This document shows positions 18,268-25,458 of a stretch of DNA of 64,000 bases, in pieces. The stretch is taken from assembly GCA_016714795.1 (NCBI GenBank), contig JADKCA010000007.1, forward strand, positions 62,001 to 126,000. The letters run 5' to 3'. Under the pieces are notes generated by a model. It worked only from the letters and a program-made list of their open reading frames with translations. It did no database searches and had not been told where the DNA came from. Made by a program: the position numbers and the translations under genes. How positions within the stretch are numbered: the stretch's first letter is position 1; every line of letters begins with the position of its first letter. This DNA comes from Sphingomonadales bacterium (GTDB lineage Bacteria > Pseudomonadota > Alphaproteobacteria > Sphingomonadales > Sphingomonadaceae).

Positions 18268-20211
18268 TTAGCGGGTGCGCGACCGGCTGCGGCGACCGCG
18301 CCCGGAGGCGTCGCCTTCTTGCCTTGGCGCGGTGGGGAAGCTCATCGCTCCGACGAAATAATCCTGAAACTTGGGTTCGGTCGCGGTTTCGACCTTTTCG
18401 ATATGCTTGACCGCCTCGATGATGCGCGCCTTTTCATCGCTGCTGAGGAGCGCCATCGCCGCGCCCATACCTGCCGCATTGCCGATGGACCGGACGTTAT
18501 CGGCAGTCGCGCCGGGGATGATCCCGATTTCAGCGACGTACTGGCCATCGAGATGCGTCCCGAAAGCCCCGGCGAGCAGGATTTCCTCGATCTGATCGCA
18601 GCCGAGATAATCGGTGAGCAGCGATACACCGGCTGACAGAGCCGCCTTGGCCAGCTGCACCGCGCGCACATCAGTCTGCTTCACATAGATCGGATTTTCG
18701 GGCCGGTCGACGAGCAGGAATTTCCAGCTCTGCCCCTCGGCCACGGTCCGCTCTGGCGCGGCTTCGGGGCGGAACAGGCCGCTTTCCACGATCACGCCAG
18801 CAGTGGCGAGTTCGACCATCACTTCGAAAATGCCCGAACCGCAAATGCCCGAAATGCGGTGTTTGGCGAGTTCTTCGGGGCGGCTGTCCGACAGCCAGCC
18901 GTCATGGCCAATGATCTTAACCTCGACTGCCTTGGTCTCGGGATCGATCCTCACACGCTCAATGGCACCCGGGCTGGCGCGCACGCCGGCGCTGATTTCT
19001 GCGCCTTCAAAGGCTGGGCCTGTGGGCGAGGAGCAGGCGGCCACCCGGCCATTATGGCTGAGCACGATTTCGGCATTGGTGCCGATATCGACGAGCAGAA
19101 CCGAGCGGCCCGCCATCGCCTTGATCTGCGTCAGATAAGCCCCGGTCGTATCCGCGCCGACATGCCCGCCAACGAGCGGCAGCATCGCGATCCGCGCTGT
19201 TTCCGAAATACCCAGATCGAAACGATAAGCCGGTGCCTCGAACCAGTCCTTGATCGCCAGCGTAAAGGGCGCCTGCCCCAGCTCGACCGGGTTAATGCCC
19301 AGAAACAGGTGATGCATGATCGGATTGCCGACCAGCACCACTTCCAGAATCTGGTTCGGCCCGAGATCGAGCGCCTTGCGCGCGTCCTCCAGCATCAACG
19401 CAATCTGCTTGCGGATTTCGGCGGTCAGCTTCTCCTCGCCACCTTTGTTCATCATGACATAGGAGACGCGGCTCATAAGATCCTCGCCGTAGCGGATCTG
19501 CGGGTTCATGGCCGAGCTTTGCCAGCCGAGTTCACCGGTGGTGAGGTCATAAAGGTAAAGCGCAACCGAGGTCGAACCAATGTCGATGGCCGCGCCATAC
19601 GCGTCGAAAGGCGACGGCGGCCAGACGTCGATGATCTCGCTGCCATCGCGTACCACCGCGATCAGCTGGCGGTCATTCTGCGCAAGGATCGGCTGCAGCT
19701 TCATCAGTGTCCGGTGACCGGGTTTGGCTTCCACGCCAAACTCGCGCAGGGCCGCCTGCAGCGCTTCGCCGTCGCTGGGATTATCATCCAGCTCGGGCTG
19801 GGGCAGCTCGCACATATAGAGCTTGATGGCGGGCTTGAGCGCGCAATCAATCGCTGTGCCCGCCTTGGAGATAACCGACTGGTGCTGGCGCGCATCGCTC
19901 GGCACTTCGATAACGGCATCGCCGCACAGTTGCGCACGGCAAGCCAGCCGCCGCCCTTCCCGCATGCGGCCCTTTTCGAGCGCCTTGGTCTCGCTGTCGG
20001 TGAAGGACGACAAGGCATGCTCACCCACACTCAATTTGAACTTGGCATGCTCGCCGGGAGACAGCTCGATCTGGCAACGATTGCACAGCCCCTTGCCACC
20101 GCAGATCGACTGAATGTCGACGCCGGCCGCGAGCGCCACGTCATAGATGCTCTGCCCCTCCTGCGCGTCTGCGCGGATGCCTGAGGGTGTGAAGATGACT
20201 TTGTACGACAC
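18268..20211 (-). CDS. RACo-type ATP-dependent corrinoid reductive activase (2Fe-2S ferredoxin plus ASKHA domain)
   Basis: Reactivates corrinoid proteins oxidised to cob(II)alamin. Counting from the GTG at 20211, a 2Fe-2S ferredoxin domain has Cys37-X5-Cys43-X2-Cys46 and Cys91. A linker follows, then an ASKHA ATPase-like domain (AAIDIGSTSVALYLYDL, LLVDIGTNAEIVL, SGICGSGIFEVMVEL, EILLAGAFGTHL). The frame is open to an ATG at 20322, but that overlaps the preceding gene by 104 bases; the GTG lies 8 bases after the preceding stop with GGAGAG upstream and directly before the conserved ferredoxin start, so it is preferred. The C-terminus ends in a basic GRGRRSRSRTR tail. About 647 residues. Confidence 0.9.
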   Translation of the reverse strand: MSYKVIFTPSGIRADAQEGQSIYDVALAAGVDIQSICGGKGLCNRCQIELSPGEHAKFKLSVGEHALSSFTDSETKALEKGRMREGRRLACRAQLCGDAVIEVPSDARQHQSVISKAGTAIDCALKPAIKLYMCELPQPELDDNPSDGEALQAALREFGVEAKPGHRTLMKLQPILAQNDRQLIAVVRDGSEIIDVWPPSPFDAYGAAIDIGSTSVALYLYDLTTGELGWQSSAMNPQIRYGEDLMSRVSYVMMNKGGEEKLTAEIRKQIALMLEDARKALDLGPNQILEVVLVGNPIMHHLFLGINPVELGQAPFTLAIKDWFEAPAYRFDLGISETARIAMLPLVGGHVGADTTGAYLTQIKAMAGRSVLLVDIGTNAEIVLSHNGRVAACSSPTGPAFEGAEISAGVRASPGAIERVRIDPETKAVEVKIIGHDGWLSDSRPEELAKHRISGICGSGIFEVMVELATAGVIVESGLFRPEAAPERTVAEGQSWKFLLVDRPENPIYVKQTDVRAVQLAKAALSAGVSLLTDYLGCDQIEEILLAGAFGTHLDGQYVAEIGIIPGATADNVRSIGNAAGMGAAMALLSSDEKARIIEAVKHIEKVETATEPKFQDYFVGAMSFPTAPRQEGDASGRGRRSRSRTR

Positions 20212-20218
20212 TGTGCGC

Positions 20219-21121
20219 TTAACCTCTCCGGCGGCGGCCTTCGCGCCCGCCCCGCCCGCGCCCTTCGCCTTCGGGCGACGGCTCACGGAACTGGCGGATC
20301 CAGTTGGTGCAATTGGGATCAACGCCGTTCAAAACGTCCGCCGCCTTGATGGCGGGAACCAGTCCTTCATGCAGCGGGTTGAGGATCGCGCTTGTCATCC
20401 CCATGCCCGCAATCATCGGCAGGAAGCTGTTGTTGATCGCGTGACGATTAGGGAGGCCAAAACCGATATTGGAGGCTCCGCACGTGGTGTTGACCTTCAG
20501 CTCCTCACGCAGGCGGCGCACCAGCCGGAACACATCGCGCCCGGCCTGATTGATCGCGCCAATCGGCATGACAAGCGGATCGACGACTACGTCCTGCGGC
20601 TTGATGCCATGATCCTGCGCGCGCTGAACGATCAGCTTTGCGATTTCGAAACGCACATCGGGGTCTTCGCTGATGCCGGTTTCATCGTTGGAGATGGCGA
20701 CCACCGCAGCGTCATACTTTTTCACCAGCGGCAGGACGCGCTCCATCACTTCGCTTTCCGCCGTAGTGGAATTGACCAGCGCACGCCCCTTGTAAACGGA
20801 AAGCCCCGCCTCCAGCGCTTCGATGATCGAGCTGTCGATGCAGAGCGGCACATCAGTGACGGACTGGACCAGCTGGATCACTTCCGCGAGAATCTTCGGC
20901 TCATCGGCCAGCGGAATGCCCGCATTGACGTCGAGCATTTGCGCCCCTGCCGCAACCTGCGCCAGCGCGTCAGAGACCACGCGATCGTAATTACCTTCCT
21001 TCATCTCGGCGGCAAGCAGTTTGCGACCCGTTGGGTTGATCCGCTCGCCAATCATGATGAAGGGCTGGTCAAAGCCGATGATCACTTCCTTGGTGGCCGA
21101 GCTGAGTATCGTTCTGGTCAT
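20219..21121 (-). CDS. Methyltetrahydrofolate:corrinoid methyltransferase (MtgA/AcsE-like, pterin-binding)
   Basis: 300 residues with a pterin-binding TIM-barrel fold. The typical opening is seen as FIMIGERINPTGRKLL, then AGAQMLDVNAGIPLADE, LCIDSSIIEALEAGL and NTTCGASNIGFGLPNRH. It would move the methyl group from the methyl-corrinoid protein to H4F, giving 5-methyl-H4F for the MetF-like enzyme next door. It lacks the B12 and SAM domains of methionine synthase. The C-terminal 15 residues form an Arg/Gly tail (EGRGRGGREGRRRRG) absent from the core fold. It is followed by the reactivase after 8 bases. Confidence 0.9.
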   Translation of the reverse strand: MTRTILSSATKEVIIGFDQPFIMIGERINPTGRKLLAAEMKEGNYDRVVSDALAQVAAGAQMLDVNAGIPLADEPKILAEVIQLVQSVTDVPLCIDSSIIEALEAGLSVYKGRALVNSTTAESEVMERVLPLVKKYDAAVVAISNDETGISEDPDVRFEIAKLIVQRAQDHGIKPQDVVVDPLVMPIGAINQAGRDVFRLVRRLREELKVNTTCGASNIGFGLPNRHAINNSFLPMIAGMGMTSAILNPLHEGLVPAIKAADVLNGVDPNCTNWIRQFREPSPEGEGRGRGGREGRRRRG

Positions 21122-21136
21122 GAGCGGGTTGGTCCT

Positions 21137-22180
21137 TCAGTTGACTGTTGCAGGCGACGGCGCGCCGGGGATCAAGGGGTGCGGCGCGGCCCAGGGCTTG
21201 CGCCCTTTCAGCACACCGGATTGGGTGACGATCTCTCCAATCCATTCTTCCTGTTTATACGCCATCAGATGCACGCCGGAGATGCCTTCGATCTCCGCCA
21301 GCTGCTGCATCAGTTCGATGGCAATCGCGCGGCCCTCTGCCTTGGGCCTTTCGGCCTGTTCGAGGCGACGGATGATGGCATCAGGAATATGCACGCCGGG
21401 GATGGCGCTGCGCAGCCATTTCGCAGTCTTGGCAGAGGCGAGCACCCCCACGCCCATCAGCACATGGCACTGCTCGGTCAGCCCCAGATCGCGCGAGCGC
21501 GCCATGAAGTCGCGGGCCATGGCGATATCGAAGCAATATTGCGACTGGACGAACTGCGCGCCCGCCGCGACCTGCTTGGCAAACTGATGCACACGGTTGG
21601 CCAGCGGCGGGGCAAAGGGGTTGATCGAGGCCCCCATGAACAGGCGCGGTGCATGGTCGAGCGGGCGACCGCTGAGGAAGCGGTTCTCGTCGCGCAAGGT
21701 GCGAATGGTGGAGAGCAGCGAAACGCTGTCCAGATCAAAGACGGGCTTGGCCTCGGGATGATCACCCACGCTGACATCATCACCAGACAGGCAAAGCACC
21801 GAGCAGACACCCAAAGCCGCCGCGCCGAGCACATCGCCTTGCACCGCAATCCGGTTCCGGTCGCGGCAGGAAATCTGGATAATCGGCGAATAGCCGACGC
21901 GCGTCAGGATCGCGCAGACGGCCAGGCTCGACATGTGGCAATTCGCGCCTGACCCATCGGTTGCGTTGATGGCATCAACATGGCCGTCGAACAGCGCCGC
22001 ACGCCGCAGCACTTCATCCGGATCGGCGGAATCGGGCGGCGCAATTTCGGTCGTGATGGCAAAATGTCTGGCACGCAGCACCCGTTCGAACCGGCCGTGC
22101 GAGACATGGTCTGGTAGCATCGGCAACGGATCGCCGGGATTGGAGCCATAGTCTTCAAACTGGGTGTGCCCGTCACTCAT
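21137..22180 (-). CDS. Methylenetetrahydrofolate reductase-like protein (MetF family)
   Basis: 347-residue flavin TIM-barrel protein that interconverts 5-methyl- and 5,10-methylene-H4F. Recognisable blocks are AITTEIAPPDSADPDEVL (catalytic Glu region), DAINATDGSGANCHMSSLAV, LCLSGDD and GAQFVQSQYCFDI. In this cluster it most likely works in the oxidative direction on methyl groups delivered by the pterin methyltransferase. It overlaps the upstream MetV-like gene by 8 bases, matching MetF/MetV pairs in acetogens. It is more diverged than housekeeping MetF, which should exist elsewhere. Confidence 0.87.
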   Translation of the reverse strand: MSDGHTQFEDYGSNPGDPLPMLPDHVSHGRFERVLRARHFAITTEIAPPDSADPDEVLRRAALFDGHVDAINATDGSGANCHMSSLAVCAILTRVGYSPIIQISCRDRNRIAVQGDVLGAAALGVCSVLCLSGDDVSVGDHPEAKPVFDLDSVSLLSTIRTLRDENRFLSGRPLDHAPRLFMGASINPFAPPLANRVHQFAKQVAAGAQFVQSQYCFDIAMARDFMARSRDLGLTEQCHVLMGVGVLASAKTAKWLRSAIPGVHIPDAIIRRLEQAERPKAEGRAIAIELMQQLAEIEGISGVHLMAYKQEEWIGEIVTQSGVLKGRKPWAAPHPLIPGAPSPATVN

Positions 22181-22613
22181 CGCGCGCGAGCCTCAGCCAG
22201 CTGGATTGCCCCTTGCTGCGATTATCCACCGCGAACTGAACGCTGCGGATCGCGTCGCCCTTCTCCATCCGAGACGCGCCGTCCCAAGCCGCTACCCAGA
22301 CGCAGCGCATCTCCGGCTTCACTTCGCAATGCCCATTCTCGCGGACGCCGCCGCATGGCCCGTTGCGGATCGTTTTGGGGCAATTCATCGGGCACGACAT
22401 GCCCGTGCTGGAGAGCACGCAATTGCCGCACATCTTGCAGTCGAAGAACAGCGCCTTGCCTTTGGCCTCCAGCGCGGTGACTGCACCGTCGAACCGGGTG
22501 CCAAACAACCTGTTCTTCAGCTTGAGCGTACCGACAATCGCCGGATTGATCGCGTTGTAGAAACGCTCCATCCCCCGCGCATGCTTCACGGACCAGAGGC
22601 GGACTTTATACAT
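22173..22613 (-). CDS. MetV-like cysteine-rich MTHFR C-terminal-domain protein
   Basis: Small protein of 146 residues with eight clustered cysteines: CKMCGNC, SCPMNC, GPCGG, then single Cys in ENGHCEV and EMRCVW. This is the MTHFR_C/MetV pattern, which binds metal or FeS and partners MetF in MetVF-type reductases. The ATG at 22613 is chosen: it overlaps the DUF1638 stop (ATGTATAA); the 16-codon upstream extension lies inside DUF1638. A stand-alone MetV beside MetF implies an electron acceptor other than simple NADH for methyl-H4F oxidation. Confidence 0.85.
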   Translation of the reverse strand: MYKVRLWSVKHARGMERFYNAINPAIVGTLKLKNRLFGTRFDGAVTALEAKGKALFFDCKMCGNCVLSSTGMSCPMNCPKTIRNGPCGGVRENGHCEVKPEMRCVWVAAWDGASRMEKGDAIRSVQFAVDNRSKGQSSWLRLARDE

Positions 22614-23334
22614 GGACCGCTTGGCTCTGTGCGGAAGCGAGGAACGGCTGCAGATCGCCATAGCCCACGCGATGATAGCGATACGCTAACCCGAGTTTCT
22701 CAGCGGCTGCCTGCGCCTGTTCCTGCAATACCGTATCGTCGGTCTGCGCAAGATAGACGAGGTCACGGTAATTGCCGAAATAGCTTTCAAGCAAATCGGG
22801 CCGCTTATCGAGGCCCAACCCTTCCCACACCAGCCGGTCGAAATGCCGCACAAGGAAATCGGTGACGAAATAGCTGCCAATTTCGGCTTCGGAGATCTGA
22901 TTGAACAGCGGCGTCCCGGCAAAGAATTCATAACAATGCGCCTGCGGAAGGCGGTCGGCCTCGTGCCGCTCCAGCACCTTGTCGAGCGCGCCGCCGGTGC
23001 CGCAATCGCCGTAGCCGATCAACACGCGCGCATATTTATGGCGATGTTCGCTCAGGAATGCGTCCACCCGTGGCGCGATCTGGCCCGGGCGGTTGTGCAA
23101 TTCGGCAGGCAGGCACTGGAGCACCATCGCATCATCGCCAATGCCAAGCTGGACGCGCAGAGCGATGATCTCATTGGCCAGCGCGCCGCACGCCAGCACC
23201 AGCGTCGGCCCATCAGGGTTTGCGCTGGTGGTGACGAGCGATTCCGGCGCGACTGCCGCAGCCTCCTGTGGCCGCGCGCGGCGGCCCAGCCTTGCTTGGC
23301 GGCCACCGGTCCGGCGGACAGCCAAATCGCCCAT
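22606..23334 (-). CDS. DUF1638 protein of the corrinoid methyl-transfer cluster
   Basis: 242 residues, function unknown. The core has candidate metal or thiol positions: LVLACGALANEI (Cys49), AELHNRPGQIAP (His80), IGYGDCGTGG (Cys111) and AHCYEFFAGTP (His133, Cys134). DUF1638 proteins are known neighbours of MttB-type methyltransferases in archaea and bacteria. The first 25 residues are Arg rich (VRRTGGRQARLGRRARP), similar to the tails of MttB1, MttB2, the pterin methyltransferase and the reactivase. The start is supported by a TAATG overlap with the corrinoid gene. A role in corrinoid handling is inferred from context only. Confidence 0.8.
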   Translation of the reverse strand: MGDLAVRRTGGRQARLGRRARPQEAAAVAPESLVTTSANPDGPTLVLACGALANEIIALRVQLGIGDDAMVLQCLPAELHNRPGQIAPRVDAFLSEHRHKYARVLIGYGDCGTGGALDKVLERHEADRLPQAHCYEFFAGTPLFNQISEAEIGSYFVTDFLVRHFDRLVWEGLGLDKRPDLLESYFGNYRDLVYLAQTDDTVLQEQAQAAAEKLGLAYRYHRVGYGDLQPFLASAQSQAVHV

Positions 23335-24020
23335 TAACGGTTCTGGCCGACCAGCGCGCGCGCCAGCTCCGCACTGATCGCAGCATCGCGGCCATAGCTA
23401 TGCGCGCCAATGGCGTCGGCAAATTCCTGGTTGAGCGGCGCGCCGCCGACCATCACGGGCAGTTCCTTCAGGATGCCGCGCTTGTCGAGCTCCTCGATCA
23501 CCACGCCCATGTAAGGCATGGTTGTAGTGAGCAACGCCGACATGCCGAGGATCGCGGGCTGATGCTCGTCAATCGCCTTCAGGTAATTCTCGACCGGATT
23601 GTTGATCCCCAGATCAATCACTTCAAAGCCAGCGCCTTCCAGCATCATGCCGACGAGGTTCTTGCCGATATCATGGATATCGCCCTTCACCGTGCCGATC
23701 ACATATTTGCCGAGGCTGGAGCTATGCTCACTCTTCGCCAGGATCGGACGGAGCAGGCCCATGCCGCCCTTCATCGCATTGGCGCATTGCAGCACTTCAG
23801 GAACGAACAATATGCCGTCGCGGAAGTCGACACCGACGATCCGCATCCCTTCCACCAACGCTTCGGACAGGATGTTGTTCGCGTCCCAGCCGCGTTCGAG
23901 CAGGATTTGTGTGCCTTCGAACACTTCGTCGGCCATGCCGTCGTAGAGATCATCCTTCATCTGTTCGACGAGATCGTCGTCGTTCAAATCGCGGAGGATG
24001 ATGTCGTCATTATCGGCCAT
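23334..24020 (-). CDS. Corrinoid (B12-binding) methyl carrier protein, MtgC/MtbC-like
   Basis: 228-residue carrier with an N-terminal helical cap domain (LSEALVEGMRIVGVDF, LFVPEVLQCANAMKGGM) and a C-terminal Rossmann B12 domain. The base-off cobalt ligand motif is GDIHDIGKN with His116, followed by GAGFEVIDLG and a PVMVGGAPLN strand. It shuttles the methyl group between MttB proteins and the pterin methyltransferase and is reset by the RACo-type protein. It is the only corrinoid protein in the window, so both MttB paralogs presumably share it. The N-terminus is strongly acidic. It is the first gene of the cluster, and an AGGGGC element precedes the ATG. Confidence 0.94.
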   Translation of the reverse strand: MADNDDIILRDLNDDDLVEQMKDDLYDGMADEVFEGTQILLERGWDANNILSEALVEGMRIVGVDFRDGILFVPEVLQCANAMKGGMGLLRPILAKSEHSSSLGKYVIGTVKGDIHDIGKNLVGMMLEGAGFEVIDLGINNPVENYLKAIDEHQPAILGMSALLTTTMPYMGVVIEELDKRGILKELPVMVGGAPLNQEFADAIGAHSYGRDAAISAELARALVGQNR

Positions 24021-24155
24021 GAAATTGCCCCTTGCTGCGAACTTTTGGATGTTGGCGAGGGTGCCGCAGCGCGTGCACCGGCTCTATTCCAGAAGCGACA
24101 TTTTCTGATACACAGCCGACATGACGATTTGGCATGACGCGTGAAGGAGACCGCA
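24021..24155. promoter_or_regulatory. Divergent regulatory region: corrinoid operon / GbdR-like regulator
   Basis: This gap of about 135 bases is the only divergent intergenic region feeding the long minus-strand cluster, so it should hold the promoter of the corrinoid operon and of the regulator. No confident -35/-10 pair was assigned. No cobalamin riboswitch-like structure was recognised. The regulator's AGGAGA ribosome-binding site is at 24145-24150. Confidence 0.5.
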
Positions 24156-25127
24156 TTGAGCCCCCTCAAACTCCTTCCCCCCAAACCCCTTCCCAGGAGC
24201 TTCACCTTCCTGCTCGTCCCCGATTTCTCGCTGATGCCCTTCACCGCCGCGATCGAGCCGCTGCGCGTTGCCAACCGCATGGAGGGCCAAGCCCATTACA
24301 GCTGGCGCACCGCGAGCGCCGATGGCCAGAGCGTCCGCGCGAGCAACGGCACGCTGGTTCAGGTCGATACCGCCCTTGCCGACGCCCCACCGGGAGACGC
24401 GCTGATCGTGTGCGCCGGCCTGCGCGCGGCAGACCAGAAGCGCGCCCCCATCCGCGCCGCGCTGCGCCACCACGCCCGGCGCGGCGTGATGATCGGCAGC
24501 GTGTGCACCGGCAGCGTCCTTCTGGCCGACGCAGGGCTGCTCGATGGCCACCGCTGCACCGTCCATTGGGAAGAGATTGAGAGCCTGGCCGAAAACTACC
24601 CCGCGCTCACCGTCACCCGCAGCCTGTTCGAGATCGACCGGGATCGCTTCACTTGCTCAGGCGGCACCGCCCCGCTCGATCTGATGCTCCACTTCATCGC
24701 CGCCGATTTCGGCAAGGAGCTCGGCGCGCGCGTGGCAGACCAGATGCTCCACCACAGCGCCCGCCAATCCTCCGAGCCGCAGCGCCTCGCCCTCTCCGAA
24801 CGCACCGGCGCGCGCCACCCCAAGCTGCTCGACGTGATCGCGAGCATGGAGGCGCATCTGGAAACCCCGCTCCCGCTCGCCGAACTCGCCGCGCGCGCGC
24901 ACCTCTCCCCGCGCCAGATGGAGCGCCTCTTCGCCCGCGAACTCGCCACCCGCCCCAGCCGCTATTACCGGGACCTGCGCCTCCACCGCGCCCGCCAGAT
25001 GGTGCGCCACACCGGCATGAGCATGATGCAGATCGCCGTCGCCACCGGCTTCGCCTCCGCCCCCCACTTCGCGCGGGCTTATGGGGAGTTGCACGGGGTG
25101 GTGCCGAGTAGGGATCGGGAGGGGTGA
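24156..25127 (+). CDS. GATase1/AraC-family transcriptional regulator (GlxA/GbdR-like)
   Basis: 323 residues. The N-terminal DJ-1/GATase1-like domain (FLLVPDFSLMPFTAAIEPL, SVCTGSVLLADAGLLDG) is followed by a two-helix-turn-helix AraC domain (LAELAARAHLSPRQMERLF and MQIAVATGFASAPHFARAY). This architecture matches GbdR, CdhR and SouR, regulators of betaine, carnitine and sarcosine breakdown in pseudomonads. The start is probably the TTG at 24156, 5 bases after AGGAGA; a GTG at 24141 is the alternative. Divergence from the corrinoid operon makes it the likely activator. Its last about 160 bases are repeated at 25302. Confidence 0.88.
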   Translation: MSPLKLLPPKPLPRSFTFLLVPDFSLMPFTAAIEPLRVANRMEGQAHYSWRTASADGQSVRASNGTLVQVDTALADAPPGDALIVCAGLRAADQKRAPIRAALRHHARRGVMIGSVCTGSVLLADAGLLDGHRCTVHWEEIESLAENYPALTVTRSLFEIDRDRFTCSGGTAPLDLMLHFIAADFGKELGARVADQMLHHSARQSSEPQRLALSERTGARHPKLLDVIASMEAHLETPLPLAELAARAHLSPRQMERLFARELATRPSRYYRDLRLHRARQMVRHTGMSMMQIAVATGFASAPHFARAYGELHGVVPSRDREG

Positions 25128-25131
25128 GCCC
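24971..25131 (+). repeat. Source copy of a duplicated AraC C-terminal segment
   Basis: The 3' end of the GbdR-like gene, through its stop and the bases after it (GGGTGAGCC), recurs about 330 bases downstream at 25302-25462 in the same orientation. Conservation is nearly base for base with a few substitutions, indicating a partial direct duplication. Confidence 0.8.
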
Positions 25132-25145
25132 CCCGCCAACCCCTT

Positions 25146-25163
25146 CAAATGCTGAAGCATTTG
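25146..25163. terminator. Perfect hairpin after the GbdR-like gene
   Basis: CAAATGCT and AGCATTTG form an 8-base-pair stem with a 2-base spacer, 19 bases after the regulator's stop. No T run follows, so it may be a weak terminator or simply a palindrome. Confidence 0.35.
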
Positions 25164-25301
25164 TCCGGAAGGTCACTTAAGTTCACTGACGTTTGCATAT
25201 ATTTCGCTCTGCGCAATCTGGTGAATGAATTGAGATCATATCATGAACGAATGGAGCGGAAAAGTCAAGATTCGTGTGGACCACGCGCGGCATAGGGATA
25301 G

Positions 25302-25458
25302 GAGACCCGCGCCTCCACCCGCCCGCCAGATGGCGCGCCACACCGGCATGAGCCTGATGCAAATCGCCGTCGCGACCGGCTTCGCCTCAGCCCCGCATTT
25401 CGCGCGGGCTTATGGGGATTTGCACGGGGTGGTGCCGAGTAGGGATCGGGAGGGGTGA
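25302..25458 (+). pseudogene. Truncated duplicate of the GbdR-like regulator C-terminus
   Basis: A 71-codon frame from 25243 encodes the second helix-turn-helix and end of the regulator (ARQMARHTGMSLMQIAVATG, ending VVPSRDREG) nearly identical to the C-terminus of the gene at 24156. The GATase1 domain and first helix-turn-helix are missing, and the codons before 25302 show no homology. It cannot work as a regulator. The convergent AraC gene on the minus strand ends inside it. Confidence 0.8.

Noticed and set aside
24021..24155. Cobalamin riboswitch before the corrinoid operon
   Set aside because: Too short, and no B12-box-like conserved sequence or structure could be recognised.
25243..25458. 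A small independent regulator gene
   Set aside because: Only the last helix-turn-helix of the upstream regulator is present as a copied fragment; no sensor domain.
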